This document shows, one piece after another, positions 46,745 to 58,240 of a stretch of DNA of 64,000 bases (position 1 is its first letter; each line of letters begins with the position of its first letter). The notes beneath the pieces were generated by a model. That model did not search any database, was not told the DNA's origin, and saw only the letters and a program-made list of their open reading frames with translations. A program made the position numbers and the translations under genes. This DNA comes from Puccinellia tenuiflora (Eukaryota > Streptophyta > Magnoliopsida > Poales > Poaceae), in contig QRDG01000526.1 in assembly GCA_012064385.1 (NCBI GenBank), positions 124,001 through 188,000 on the forward strand, given 5' to 3'.

Positions 46745-47115
46745 AATCATTGGGCGGAGACTCCGGCACCTCGGGTGCTCGGACCCCTAACAGAGCCCAC
46801 ACACAGATGCAAAGTGGGCCGAGATTCATCCCTTGGGCCGGAAACTCCGGTGGGGCCGGAGACTCCGCCCCATCTCCGGGGTACCTCCGGACCGAGTCCA
46901 GAGACGCACCACAAAAATCGAAACGGCTGATAAAAATCACAGGCCGAAGATTCCGGGTCCCTGGGCCGGAGACTCCGGTGGGGCCGGTGACTCCGCCCAT
47001 CTCGGGGTACCTCCGGACCGAGTCCAGGAGCGCACCACACAAATCCATTCAGCAGCGAAAAACAGGGGCCGGAGACTCCGGGGTCTCTGGACCGGCGACT
47101 CCGGACCATCTCCGG
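46745..47115. repeat. GGAGACTCCGG tandem array in LTR (about 110-125-bp units)
   Basis: Units have CCGGAGACTCCGGTGGGGCC, ACCTCCGGACCGAGTCCAG and CGCACCACA words. About four units occur here and at 54266-54670, but only about two at 62945-63190, so unit number varies among LTR copies. Confidence 0.8.
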
Positions 47116-48116
47116 GGTAGATCACACAGAAAAACAAACCCCATAAATTTTGCAATGACTCCGTTTCGATAATCTTGGACTCGTTGGAATCATCACAATG
47201 AGCACAACAAGATTATGCAGAGAAACACCATAACCCGACAAAATATTGTAAAACCAAATGGGGAAATATTAAAAGCTCTTTTTCGCAACCGAAAAACCAG
47301 TTCTTTTGCAATTGAAGTCCGAAGGAAGTAAAACCAATTTTGTTGGAAAGAGGACGACAAAAGCAACCTTTGAAAATGACAAACAAGCAAAGGAGATTTT
47401 GCAAAGGATTGGAAAGGTGAAACCTTCAAAGGGATGAACCGGCAAAATCTCCAATACCGAAGATGCAAATGAAGACGCATATGCAAACCGTTTTCGGTGA
47501 TCTTAGCCTTGTCATAACACGCACGACAAGCACCAAGACCACATCACGGTAAGAGTCAAATAAGAACCAATGAAGATGATTTCAAGGATGCAAGGATGCA
47601 AAGGGTTGAGATCTCCACGAACGATACGATCAAGTAACTCGGTCGAGAGCCCCTCTTGATAGTACGGTTATCTATCCTATAATCCGGTCTCTCACTAAAC
47701 ATCATGAGACCGGTAAAATAGAAACCCTATCAAGATCATACCTTTGCCTTGCGCATAAATCCACTTGAGGTCAATGAAGACGATCTTCATCTCCCCAAGA
47801 CGAACCACCTTCCTCGATTGCGCTTCGGTGAAGATTCACATGTGGCTCCCCATACACCAAGATGGGAGAAGCACCTCTTCGACATATCTTCACTTGGCCT
47901 TTGTCTTGATGATGAACACCTTGGCCTTGATCAACAAATGATATTCTTCCCTAAACCTTGACTCCAACACATGGAGAACAAGCAAGACCTTGACTCCAAC
48001 AAATGGAGACAAGCAAGCTAATGGACACCTACAAATATAGCTCAATGCAAACATTAGTCCATAGAGATTGTCATTAATTACCAAAACCATGCATGGGAGC
48101 AACCATGCACTTTCAA

Positions 48117-48134
48117 TCTCCCCCATTTTGGTAA
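48117..48134 (-). other. Polypurine tract of the Copia-type element
   Basis: On minus, AAAATGGGGGAGAT directly precedes the LTR start TGAAAGTGC. This fixes the inner edge of the 3' LTR. Confidence 0.8.
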
Positions 48135-51100
48135 TTGATGACAATCCCTTTTTAAGAGGGTTTATATAAAGAATAAAGCAACCTTGCACGACAAACAAGC
48201 AAGGATGCAAAGCGCATTAAAGGCAAATGCAACAAAAGCATAAAACCCAAATTCCCTTAAACCCTCTAAACTTCTTCCCCATTGGCATCGATTGCCGAAA
48301 TGGGAAGAAAAATTTAGAGAGCCAATATAATATGAGTTCCTCTAACAAGGTGATGACAATCCCTTTTAACAAAAAATTAGAGGAAATCAAACTATATTGA
48401 GGATCAAAAGATTGCAAAGGATGAAATCATTCTAAACATCTCCACAAAGGAGAAAAGCAATCGAGAAGATCCAAAGCGAGAGTTCTAAATAAAAATGGAG
48501 AAGCTCCCCAATTTTCATGCACAATTGAGGAGTGCACAAAAATGGCATCCTTGCTCCACAAAATCATCTAGAACACGCAACAAGTGCAAGAGTGCATAAT
48601 GCAAAAGCAAATCATAACACTTGTACCAAAGATGTGGTTGAGCCATAAGGAGATACCAATTTTAAAAAATTCACCATAAGATAGGCCCAACCGAGATAAA
48701 ATGATCTTTTAGAGAAATATGTTCACAAGCTTAGGGATACCAATTGGAAACTAAAACCAATTGAAAATGCCAAAAGCTAGTGAGATCATTTAGCCAATAA
48801 AATTCAACATGCTCACCATGGTAGGCATGAAGTCAAAGATTTTCAACAAATACATGAGTGAGTAAAGATACCAATAAACAATAAGACAAGCACTCATGAG
48901 ACAAATTTGGAGCCACCAAAGAATTATAGAAGAAACACAAGGTGGCTCAAAAAGAAATAGGATACCAACTAAAAGGTGACCTCTCTCATATGTATAGGTT
49001 TCTAATTAGACAAACCATGAAGATATACATCCGCAAAGAAACATATACATACAAAATGGTTCGGGAAGAAGAGAACAAGGTATCCAAGGAGAAGTCATAA
49101 ATATACAAACGAGATTGTTGCTTAAAAGCATAGCACATAGCTCAAATTTATCTCATTGTATATAAATGAACTCCAAATATATCAAATGCATCACACATAT
49201 CACTAAGGGAACAAGAGATAGTGAAGATGCTGTGAGTTAGGCAACAAGTATCACAAGTAAATAATATCAATTGAAGAAAAGGTTTTCGCAAATTCATCAC
49301 ACATATCACAAAGATATATTAACTGAAGGAAAAGGCAAAAACCACAACAATTGCATATAAGAGCTTTCATGCCAAGAGGCAACCTACACAAGGTTGGATA
49401 CTAAAAAGGTATGCATGGGATAGATACTTGTTACCGAGATGCATTGAAGATGAAGATGGTGAGAGTTTGTTTGTCATCAAAGCTTGACCCCAACAATCAC
49501 ACGGTGAGAACACCTTCCTTATGAATGAGGCAAGCACCCAATGCACCTCCATTGTACCTAAAACACAATTAGAGTACGAAATGGTTCCCAAACTCATTGG
49601 GCCCATAGTAGTTAGATCAACTACAATATATAGGACATACTCCACATAAATATGTGCATATAGATATGAAATTGAATCTCATGCACATCTTAGCCGATTT
49701 AGGATTCGGTGGAGCATCCCCTATATATTGGATCAAGAAAGATAAGCATGCTAAAATAATATAAATTAGTAACCGAGCATGCAAAGGCTTTCTAGAACCG
49801 AAAGAGATACAATTTGGACAAAAACACCAAGTAAACCAAGAAGAGAGCACACCAAGGTGTGGCACAAAAGGTTGTCCAAATTATATCAAAATCCAAATCA
49901 ACACATGATTGAGGAAAAATCTAATCAACAAATGATTAATTCCAAAACACATCAACACATGAAGTGTGATATCAAAAGGAATCGAATCAACACAACAAAT
50001 GATCGATAAGACACCAATTGAAAATAAGATACCAATTAAAACAAAAAATATAAACTAGGAGAAAAGATACCAAGAAGAGGGTGATACTTGACCGAAATCA
50101 AGTAAAGTAAAAAAAGGAAAAAAAAAGGTATCAAGACTCCCACAATAAATATCATTTGGAACAAATATCTATGGAGGAGATATTAAATTCCAATTAATAC
50201 CAATTGAAGGTACCAACACAAGATAAAGAATCAAATGCCAATTGAAAGGATCAAATATTGATAGATAGAATAGTGTTCTAAATAAAAAGGAATGCTCCCC
50301 CAATATTAGTGCATTATCTTGGATATTTGCATTTGAATACAAAATGCACACACAAGGGATCATTACTCTCCATATTTTATTTACAACACTAAACACTACC
50401 AATTGAAAAATAGGATCCATTCAAAAGGGAAGGAAGGCAATAGATAAAGCAAATCAACGCAAGAGCCAATGTGAAGATGGTCTACAAAGTCCACCACAAT
50501 TACTAGTATCACTTGTCATGGACAAGGAGTATATAGAGATATTTAATGGTGGTATTAAGGAATGATGTTCAAGACCAACTTCACAACAAATAAGCTTATG
50601 GCAAGAGATAAGAATTAAGACGCCATTTTTTGAAAAAGGTTTGTTGGCAGTTTCAACTATTCGAACCAACCGGCAAAGTCATGGTTAAAATAAGATGAAA
50701 CAAATGGTTTCTCACATAATATATGGAAATGTATATTAGAGAAAAACCACACCAAGAAAACTCACACAAACGAGAACCAAAGGGTAACCACAAAGGAAAA
50801 TTGGAACTTGTTTGAGCACACATGCCACATAGGAAAGATAATGTACAATATCAAATCTAAGTGGCAAACATCAAATGTTCACATTTTTATGGGATTGTAA
50901 TATGCACATAGCTTATTACTCCCCCATAATGTGATAATTCATTTTTTTTAAACAAGAGGCAAAAAAACCAACTAGAGAAATTAATGGACATTGTAGAATT
51001 TCAATTTCTCATGAATATGACATACCACATAGTAGCTAGATAATATTGAAATATCAATACTAGGTGGTGTGCCTCACGTATACGCATTTTTAGGTTTGTG

Positions 51101-51494
51101 AATTGCACAAAGCATATCACTCCCCCAAAATGGGATAATCCATTAATATCTCAAAGAGCCAATTGAAATCAACACAAAATCCAATAAAGCTCAACACAAA
51201 GATTACACATACATGATACACAACTATCATACATAACCTTGAGTAACAAGACAAGTAGGAAAGTAGCATATCATATACAAGAACATGCTAGGAACCAAAC
51301 TAACACATGCTAGGGAGCAAGCAACTTTCAATGAATATATGAATTAAATACAAGTTACCGCAAGGAGGAAGCATTGGATATGAGATAGGTAAGTGATAAT
51401 CAAATTGACTTGGCTTGATGAAATAAAACCATGAAGATCTCTTAATTCTTCAAAAATAGCCAAGTCACCAATGTCCTCCACGAACACCTATTGA
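48135..51494 (-). other. AT-rich non-coding interior of the Copia-type element
   Basis: About 3.4 kb has no supported gene in any frame. Words of the form CCAATTGAAA recur at least eight times, for example near 48756, 50015, 50200, 50240 and 50400. The region aligns with 13914-17368, so it is a family trait and not local decay. Confidence 0.75.
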
Positions 51495-53733
51495 TCAAGT
51501 TGAAGCTTGTTGGTCCCCAACCAAGTTGGGTCCTAAGAGGTTAGTCACAATAGGCTTGGGAACCCAAATGGTGCGTTTCTTGACACCACTTTGAGCTCCC
51601 ATAAATTTGGCAAACACATTTCCAACTCTATCCTTCCCAAGAGAATAAACATCATCAATTATGATAATGTTGGATGAGGTACCGTTAGTGCATGAAGAAG
51701 CAAAATGACCTTTGCCACGGCAAAGGTAGCAACACCGAGTCTTCTCTTTCTTCTTCCTAGGCTCCTTAACTTGAGGAGCATTGGCTTGAGTCTTCTTAGG
51801 AGGTGGCCTTTGTTCAACTCGTGGTTGAGCATGAGATTGAACAAGAGGCCGCTTCCCTAGTTGCTTCTCACTAAGAGGCTTCTTCTTCTTCATTGGGCAA
51901 TCCCGAACATGGTGCCCTTCTAGCTTGCACTTGAAGCAAGTGATCTTGGCCGGATTCTTGATTTGAACTTGGCCCTCCAAAGGATTACGAAAGTGCACTC
52001 TTCCCCTCATGACGCTTTTCCAAGCCTTTCTTCAAAGAAGTGGCTTGGGCCTTGAGCTCTCCTCTCTTCTCTACATGGTTAGTGACAACACAAGTAATAG
52101 AGGAGGTGGATGCATCATTGTTAGAGCAACAAGGCAAAGCAAGTAATTCATCACATGATGTACCAACATTTTTAGTGGATGAACTACTAGGACTAGAACA
52201 TGGCAATATAACATTTTTAGTTACAGTTGTGCTATTATCCACATGAGGCTCACTAGATGTTACCTTTGTAGTGATGGCCTCATGAGCTAACTTAAGACAA
52301 GCATAGGATGCAAGAAGTTCATCATTAGAGCTAGATAACTTTTCATGATTCTCTTCCAACTTACCATAGGATGCTAGAAGATCATCATTAGAGCTAGATA
52401 GCTTTTCATGACTTGCTTCCAACTTCTCATACTTGCTAGTTAGAAACTCAAGTTGAGCCCTTAGCTCAACATTCTCCTTCGACATAGATGCTTCACAAGA
52501 AATTGAGTTAGTAGCACAAGCATCATTGACATTAGGGATGGAAGAAGAAATCTTAGCAAGCTCTTCATTTAATCTAGCATTTTCATTTTTCGTGACCTTA
52601 TATTTAGGAATGACATGGTCACGTTCTTTAATGATTTTAGCAATTATTTCATTATGAGACTCCTCGATAGAATCTAGTTTCTCCTCAAGAGAAGCACGAG
52701 TCTCTTGATCTTCCTCAAGAGCATCTTCTAACAATGCTTTCTCCGTAGCATCATCTATTTCGATCTTACCCTTTTCTTCAAGGCTTGCTTCCAAGGCCTC
52801 AATAGTTTCCCCACGCTCAATAAGAGTGCTCATGATTTCAAAGAGGTTAGCTTGGGCATTTTTATTTCTAGGAAGGGCTTTAAGAATCATCAGACCTTTA
52901 TTTTGAAGCATAGCATTAACCTTTTCCACATCATCTTCTTCATCATTATTATCATTGCTAGAAGAAGATTTAGCCATAAGGCAATGAGAGGTGGATGAAG
53001 ATAAGCAATAAGATTTTGAACTACTTAAGTTCACATCTTGTTCCACAATTAGTTGGGTTTCCTCTACATTAATATTCATGCAAGAGTTAGAGGGAACACA
53101 AGCATTTTTATCATTGGAACAAGATAAAGTAAGCATATCATAGAGAGAGTTATCCAAGGAAGTTTTAGATGATATGCAAGGACTATCAACACTAGCATGT
53201 AAATCATTTATGGTGCTATGTGTGTTTAGGTCCAAAGATGAAGCATTGCAACAAGATAGAGATAGATGATCATCAATAATGAGCTCCCTATCAATGTTGC
53301 AAAACCTATCACTACTCACCATCACATTAGTTTGTGGCTTACCACATTTTGGTGAAGTAGATAAAGACGAGAGCTCGTCACGGCCAGAGGTGGAGGGATA
53401 ACAATCATCCTCAATAATGTTGGACTTGCCGTATTTTTCTTGAAGCTTTGTCCATAATTCATGAGCGTCCCGGAGAGGCATGATTGACTCAAAAACTACA
53501 ACACTCACAAATTTGCAAAACTCATTAGAAGCTAGAGCATCTAGATATAAGTTTTTCTCATCCTCTAAAGTCTTACTTTCGTAATCCTTTGGAGGAGAAA
53601 AACCTATATCTAAGATACGCTCAATATTGGGGTCCAAGACCCGTAAGTGATTAAGCATATGAGTTTTCCAAACATTAAAATTTGTGCCATTAAATCTAAA
53701 CAAGGAATTGTGCACTAAATCCCTAGATGACAT
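51495..53733 (-). pseudogene. gag: Copia-type gag with two CCHC knuckles, one frameshift
   Basis: The N-terminal part (FRFNGTNFNVWKTHMLNHL, ELWTKLQEKYGKSN) is the usual Copia gag capsid pattern (DUF4219/UBN2 type). A long Ser/Glu/Asn-rich coiled-coil middle includes two near-identical SSNDDLLASYGKLEENHEKL-like repeats. Two zinc knuckles, CFKCKLEGHHVRDC and CYLCRGKGHFASSC, end the protein with an IWVPKPIVTNLLGPN tail. Frame 53733-51985 shifts to the frame ending at 51495 near 52000-52010. Joined length would be about 740 residues. ATG lies about 40 bp from the primer site. No protease or pol follows. Confidence 0.88.
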
Positions 53734-53773
53734 CTTTACTCTCTAGACGGTAAAGCCAAACAAGAGAGACGAG

Positions 53774-53785
53774 GCTCTGATACCA
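53774..53785 (-). other. tRNA-iMet primer-binding site
   Basis: On minus, TGGTATCAGAGC follows the LTR end ...TTTCA after AT. This sequence is the classic complement of the plant initiator methionine tRNA 3' end. Confidence 0.92.
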
Positions 53786-53787
53786 AT

Positions 53788-54720
53788 TGAAAGAACAAGC
53801 TATGCCCGAGATGTCGCCTAGAGGGGGGGGGGTGAATAGGCGATTAAAACTTTTTCTATTTAGGGGCTTGATAATTGCGGAATAAAACTATGTGTTTAAA
53901 TTAACAAGCAAACAACCTAAAATACTAGGTTTGCCTAAGTGCACCAACAACTTATGCTAAGCAATATGACAACAAGGTGATAGCAAGATATGAACTTCAA
54001 GCACGAAGGCTATCACAATGTAAATTGCATAAGTAAAAGGCTCGGGTATAGAAATAACCGAGGCACGCGGAGACGAGGATTTATTCCCGAGTTCCTCCTT
54101 GTTAAGGGAGTACGTCTCGTTGGAGGGGTGTGAGCTCGCCACAAAAGGCCTACTCAAGATGCCACAAAGGCCTCACCCTATTCTCCGATGAACCGCACCC
54201 AAAGGTTTGGTTCACCTTCCACTATCAGAAACCTTCGAGGCAGATTCCGGAGCCCTTTTAAACCTTCGAGGCGGAGACTCCGGGCACCCTCCGGGGGTGC
54301 TCCGGACCCCTAACAGAGCCGCACCACACAGATGCGAAAAGGCTGAGAAAAAGCTGGGGCCGGAGATTCCGGGTCCCTTGGACCGGAGACTCCGGTGGGG
54401 CCGGAGACTCCGCCCCATCTCTGGGGTACCTCCGGACCAAGTCCAGAGACGCACCACACAAAATCGAAACGGCTGAGAAAATCACAGGGCCAGAGATTCC
54501 GGGTCCCTTGGGCCGGAGACTTCGGTGGGGCCGGTGACTCCGCCCCATCTCTGGGATACCTCCGGACCGAGTCCAGGAGCGCACCACACAAATCCATTCG
54601 GCAGCGAAAAACAGGGGCCGGAGACTCCGAGTCCTCTGGACCGGAGACTCCGGACCATCTCCGGGGTAGATCCACACAGAAAAACAGAACCCCATAACTT
54701 TTGCAAATGAACTCCGTTTT
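53788..54720 (-). repeat. 5' LTR of the Copia-type element, partial, TATA-less
   Basis: It matches 45653 onward but lacks about 620 bp between CCCTTTTA (about 46127) and GGCGGAGACTCCGG (about 46752), which includes the TATA box. At 54721 the Gypsy LTR begins; the interrupted phrase AACTCCGTTT continues as CGATA in the other LTR copies. Confidence 0.9.
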
Positions 54721-55752
54721 TGTCGGCACAGTGGAAACCAGGGTACCACGGGCCGGCCTGCCAAGGCCCAAGGGACTCTTCGGTCTGATTTCCGCTAAGG
54801 ACCAGGCTCTCAGCCTGTAGAGGCTCTCCAAGCCTGTCGAGTCTCGACAGGGGATCTCTCCACAAGAAGGCGCCTCAAGGCGCCACCAGGATTTCGGCTA
54901 AGGACTAAGCCGCGAAGCTTGCCGAGGCTTTTTCGCCTCGGGAGGCTTCCTTCCTCTCGAAGCCAGCTCTGCCTCCGCGGCAGAGCGCACATGGGCTCTG
55001 CGCTTCCCGCAGAGTCACTGGCGCGCCAAAGCGCGATGACGCCAGCGCCCCAGTTGCCGTTCTGATGAATAAAGGGGTCAACAAAGCGGCACCAAGCAAA
55101 GCGGACAACGAGGCTTGCCACTTTGGTGATAAGGAGACCGCCTGCAGCTACGCTCCAACGGCGACGTCACCGCGGGACCCGTTCCACGTCTGCTGCGCCA
55201 GCCCACCGTCCTGGCTGGACGGTGCCTCTTTTTAGCTTTGGTGACGCTGCTCCCCTGCCGTGGACCGCGTCCATGGGCTCTACCTTTATGGTGGACTTCA
55301 CCTTTATGGTGCACCGTGCCTCCTCCTTCGTCGGGATGTGGCAACCCTTCCCGCCCAAATGTTTGGGCGGAAGAGGACCAAGACGACTATAAAAGGAGGG
55401 AGGGCACTCCCGTGCCAAGGGTTCGATTCCTGGTGGGGTTTTAGATCTAAGTTCACCCCCTGGTTCAGTTAGGGTTTTTAGCCATTGTAGCCACCTCGAG
55501 CTCCACAGGCTCTCCCTGTACTGAAAAACCTCTACAAGCAATACAGCCAAGCAGGACGTAGGGGCTTTACCTCCACAAGAGGGCCCTGAACCTGGGTAAT
55601 ACTGTGCGTCCCCTCTCTGCAGTGTTCCCCTCCGACGAGCCCGACGAGCACCGTCGCCGTGGAACGTTAGAGGTTGTTTGACTCCGTGTTCAGCCCCTTG
55701 CTCGATTCTTACCCCGTGAGATACGCCCGGTTCCTGGGCCTATTCTCCGACA
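54721..55752 (+). repeat. 5' LTR of Gypsy copy 2
   Basis: It begins TGTCGGCACAGTGG and ends TCTCCGACA, 1032 bp. TATAAAA lies at 55388-55394. It aligns along its length with the LTR at 10975-12045. Confidence 0.93.
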
Positions 55753-55772
55753 TTTGGCGCGCCAGGTAGGGG
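55753..55772 (+). other. Primer-binding site of Gypsy copy 2
   Basis: TTTGGCGCGCCAGGTAGG starts right after the LTR end. The position is diagnostic; I do not assign the tRNA. Confidence 0.75.
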
Positions 55773-55803
55773 GCTGAGGCGCGTCTTCAACCTCGACACC
55801 ACC

Positions 55804-58240
55804 ATGGCTGGCTCTCGTGCTGAGTGTCTCGCTCGCCGGACGGCCAGCGCTGCCACTGCTCCTCCCGCCGGCAGGCAGCGCGGCCGCCCTCGTGGAAACA
55901 CTGCTCCGGAGCGCCACGTCGACCCCGAGCCCCGCGTCGAGCACCCAGCGGACGACGACGACGTCCACACCGAGGACGACCTCGGCGAAGAGGAAGCCTC
56001 CTCCCTTCACCCGTCGCGCGACGGTGCTGCCTCTTCGCTGGGCCGCCCTGCGCCCAGCCCGGCAACTGCGCTCCTCATGGCGCAGGAGCTGCTGCGGTAC
56101 CGTCCCAACCCGGAGGCTCATGAAGCCTGGCTTCATCGCCTCTCCGAGCTCATCGGCGCCGCCCGCGTCGCCGCTCCCGCGCCGTCTCGCTCGCTGGTCC
56201 CCTCTGGTCGTGCGGGAGACGTAGCGCAAGGCGCTCCTCCTGCACCACCTCGCCAACCCGCGCCCGCTCCAGCTCCACCGCAACCTGCTCCGGCGGGGGC
56301 TCCTCCCCGCGACAACCGCGCTGCTTCACACGCCTCGTCGCCGCACGACTGCCAAATCGTGCAGCGAGCCCCCGAGGACGCCCGCGTAAACATCGAGCGC
56401 GGCCAACAACGCCACAACCGCGCCGTCCAGGACGTCGCCGCCGCCGGGCGTCACCTCCGCGCCACTCTCGCCGACGGCGTGGTCACCTATGGCACCACGG
56501 TTGCGTTCACCCGCAGCCTTCGCCGCGTCGTCTGGCCGACCAAGTTCAGGCCGGACCTCCCTCCACGCTACGACGGCAAGAACAACCCGTTGGAGTTCCT
56601 GCAGCTCTACACCCTGGCCATCCAGGCCGCCGGGGGCGACGACAAGGTCATGGCGAACTGGTTCCCCATGGCTCTCAAGGACTCTGCGTCCTCATGGCTC
56701 ACCAACCTCCCCGCCGAGTCCATCGGCTCCTGGGAGGACCTCTGCAAGTGCTTCATCGCCAACTTCAAGGGCACGTACGAGCGCGGCCTCACGTACAACG
56801 ATCTCCGCGGCGTGCGCCAGAAGCCTGGCGAAACCCTCCGCAAGTACATCCAGCGCTTCAGCCAGGTGCGGAACAAGATTCCCAACGCCACAGACGCACA
56901 GGTCATCTCGGCTTTCCATTCTGGAGTCACGGACGTGCGGATGCTCGAGAAGCTTGGCATCCACGACAACATCACCACCGTCGTCAAGCTTTTCGACTTG
57001 GCGGACAAGTGCGCCAAGGCTGAAGAGGGCCGCCTGTTCGTCAAGAACGAGCCTGAGGACCCCACTGAGAGCTCCAAGAAGAAGAAGAAATCCTCCGAGA
57101 AGCGCAAGACCACCGCGGTCCTCGCAGGCCGAACCCGACGCCAAGCAGCCTCGCGCTGCCACTTCAGCCGCGGGCACCGAGAAGAAGGATGACCGCCCTT
57201 TCTGCATCTACCACAACAGGCACTCCCACGCCACCGAGGACTGCTACGACCTCAAGAGGCTTCGCGAGGCTCGCGAGGCTCGCGAGGCACGCGAGGGGGA
57301 GCAAGGCCGCGGTGGCCGCGGCGGCGGCCGCGGCGGCCGCAGGGGGCGACGCTGGAACAACAACTACGACAACAACTACCAGCAGAACCCCCAGGCCAAC
57401 GCCGCTCAACCCACGAACGATAACCTCCCTGCCGAGACTCCTGAGGGCTACCAGGTGCCTCGCGGCGCTGCTTGCATCCTCGGCGGGGCCCAGGCCCCCA
57501 GTTCCAACCGTCACTTCAAGCAACTCGCTCGCGAGGTCGCGGCAGCGCTTCCCGGGGTTGAGGCCTCCAGGCCCCTCAAGTGGTCCCAGTACCCCATCAC
57601 TTTCGACTCCGGCGACCACCCCAAGTCCACCTCAGCTGTGGGCACCATCCCGCTGGTTTGCACCCCCACCATCAATAACATCGCCGTCTCCAAGACGCTC
57701 ATTGATGGGGGTGCAGGCCTCAACGTCATCTCTGTCGAGACCTTCGAGAAGCTTCAGGTGCCTTACGAGCGGCTCATGCCCACCAGGCCCTTCTCAGGGG
57801 TGACAGAGGGCCTCACGACCCCTCTAGGGCAAGTAAGGCTTGCAGTCACCTTTGGCACACAGGCCAACTACCGCACCGAGCTGATCGACTTCGACGTCGC
57901 GCACATCGGCTTGCCCTACAACGCCATCCTCGGCTACCCCGCCCTCGCCAAGTTTATGGCAGTCACCCACCACGCCTACAACCTCGTCAAGCTCCCTGGC
58001 TCGGGCGGCACCATCGTCATCCGCGGCGTGGTCTCTGACGCCCTGTACGCTGCGCAAGCGGCCTACAAGGCTGCCGCGGTGGCGTCCCCTGCTGACGAGG
58101 ACGAAGAACCCCTCCCGAGGCCCCCCGCGAAGAAGAAGCAGCTGTTCTCTCAGGAGAAGGCCGCGACAAAGCAGGTGTCTCTGGAGGCAAGCGGCTCGGG
58201 GGCTAGCGTCACCATCGGCGCCAACCTGCCTCCCAAATAG
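55804..58240 (+). pseudogene. gag: gag-protease polyprotein, Gypsy copy 2 (one frameshift)
   Basis: ATG 55804 follows CACCACC about 50 bp after the LTR and gives MAGSRAECLAR. A Pro/Ala-rich N-terminal region (to about residue 170) precedes the gag core WFPMALKDSASSWL ... KYIQRFSQVRNKIPNA. A one-base insertion near 57125-57130 shifts the frame to the one ending at 58240. A CIYHNRHSHATEDC segment, an RGG-rich stretch and the protease site LIDGGAGLNV follow. The last codons are PPK then TAG at 58238-58240. Unlike copy 1 it has CAG, not TAG, at the place of 2231. Confidence 0.92.
58238..58240 (+). other. In-frame TAG between protease and RT (copy 2)
   Basis: AAA TAG GAA AGC, identical to 2327-2338 of copy 1. 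Reading through it continues in the same frame as ESALVAFLRA and then the pol frame. Confidence 0.75.

Larger units (their letters stand above)
45653..48116 (-). repeat. 3' LTR of the Copia-type element (longest copy)
   Basis: On minus it begins TGAAAGTGCATGG and ends GTTCTTTCA, 2464 bp. It keeps a TATAAAAAGC box (46670-46661 on minus) and an array of GGAGACTCCGG-rich repeats. The + left edge has a run of eleven or so G after CTAGA. Confidence 0.92.
45653..54720 (-). mobile_element. Non-autonomous Copia-type LTR element (gag only), minus strand
   Basis: On minus the order is 5' LTR (from 53788 rightwards, interrupted at 54721), tRNA-iMet primer site, gag (53733-51495), about 3.4 kb of AT-rich non-coding DNA, polypurine tract and 3' LTR (48116-45653). 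No RT, integrase or RNase H is present, so it would depend on a partner. The right-hand part of its 5' LTR is replaced by Gypsy copy 2. The left flank ends CACCA; the TSD cannot be tested. Confidence 0.9.

Noticed and set aside
54266..54670. Spaced direct repeats as CRISPR or satellite
   Set aside because: They are imperfect tandem units inside a Copia LTR and occur at the same place in other LTR copies.
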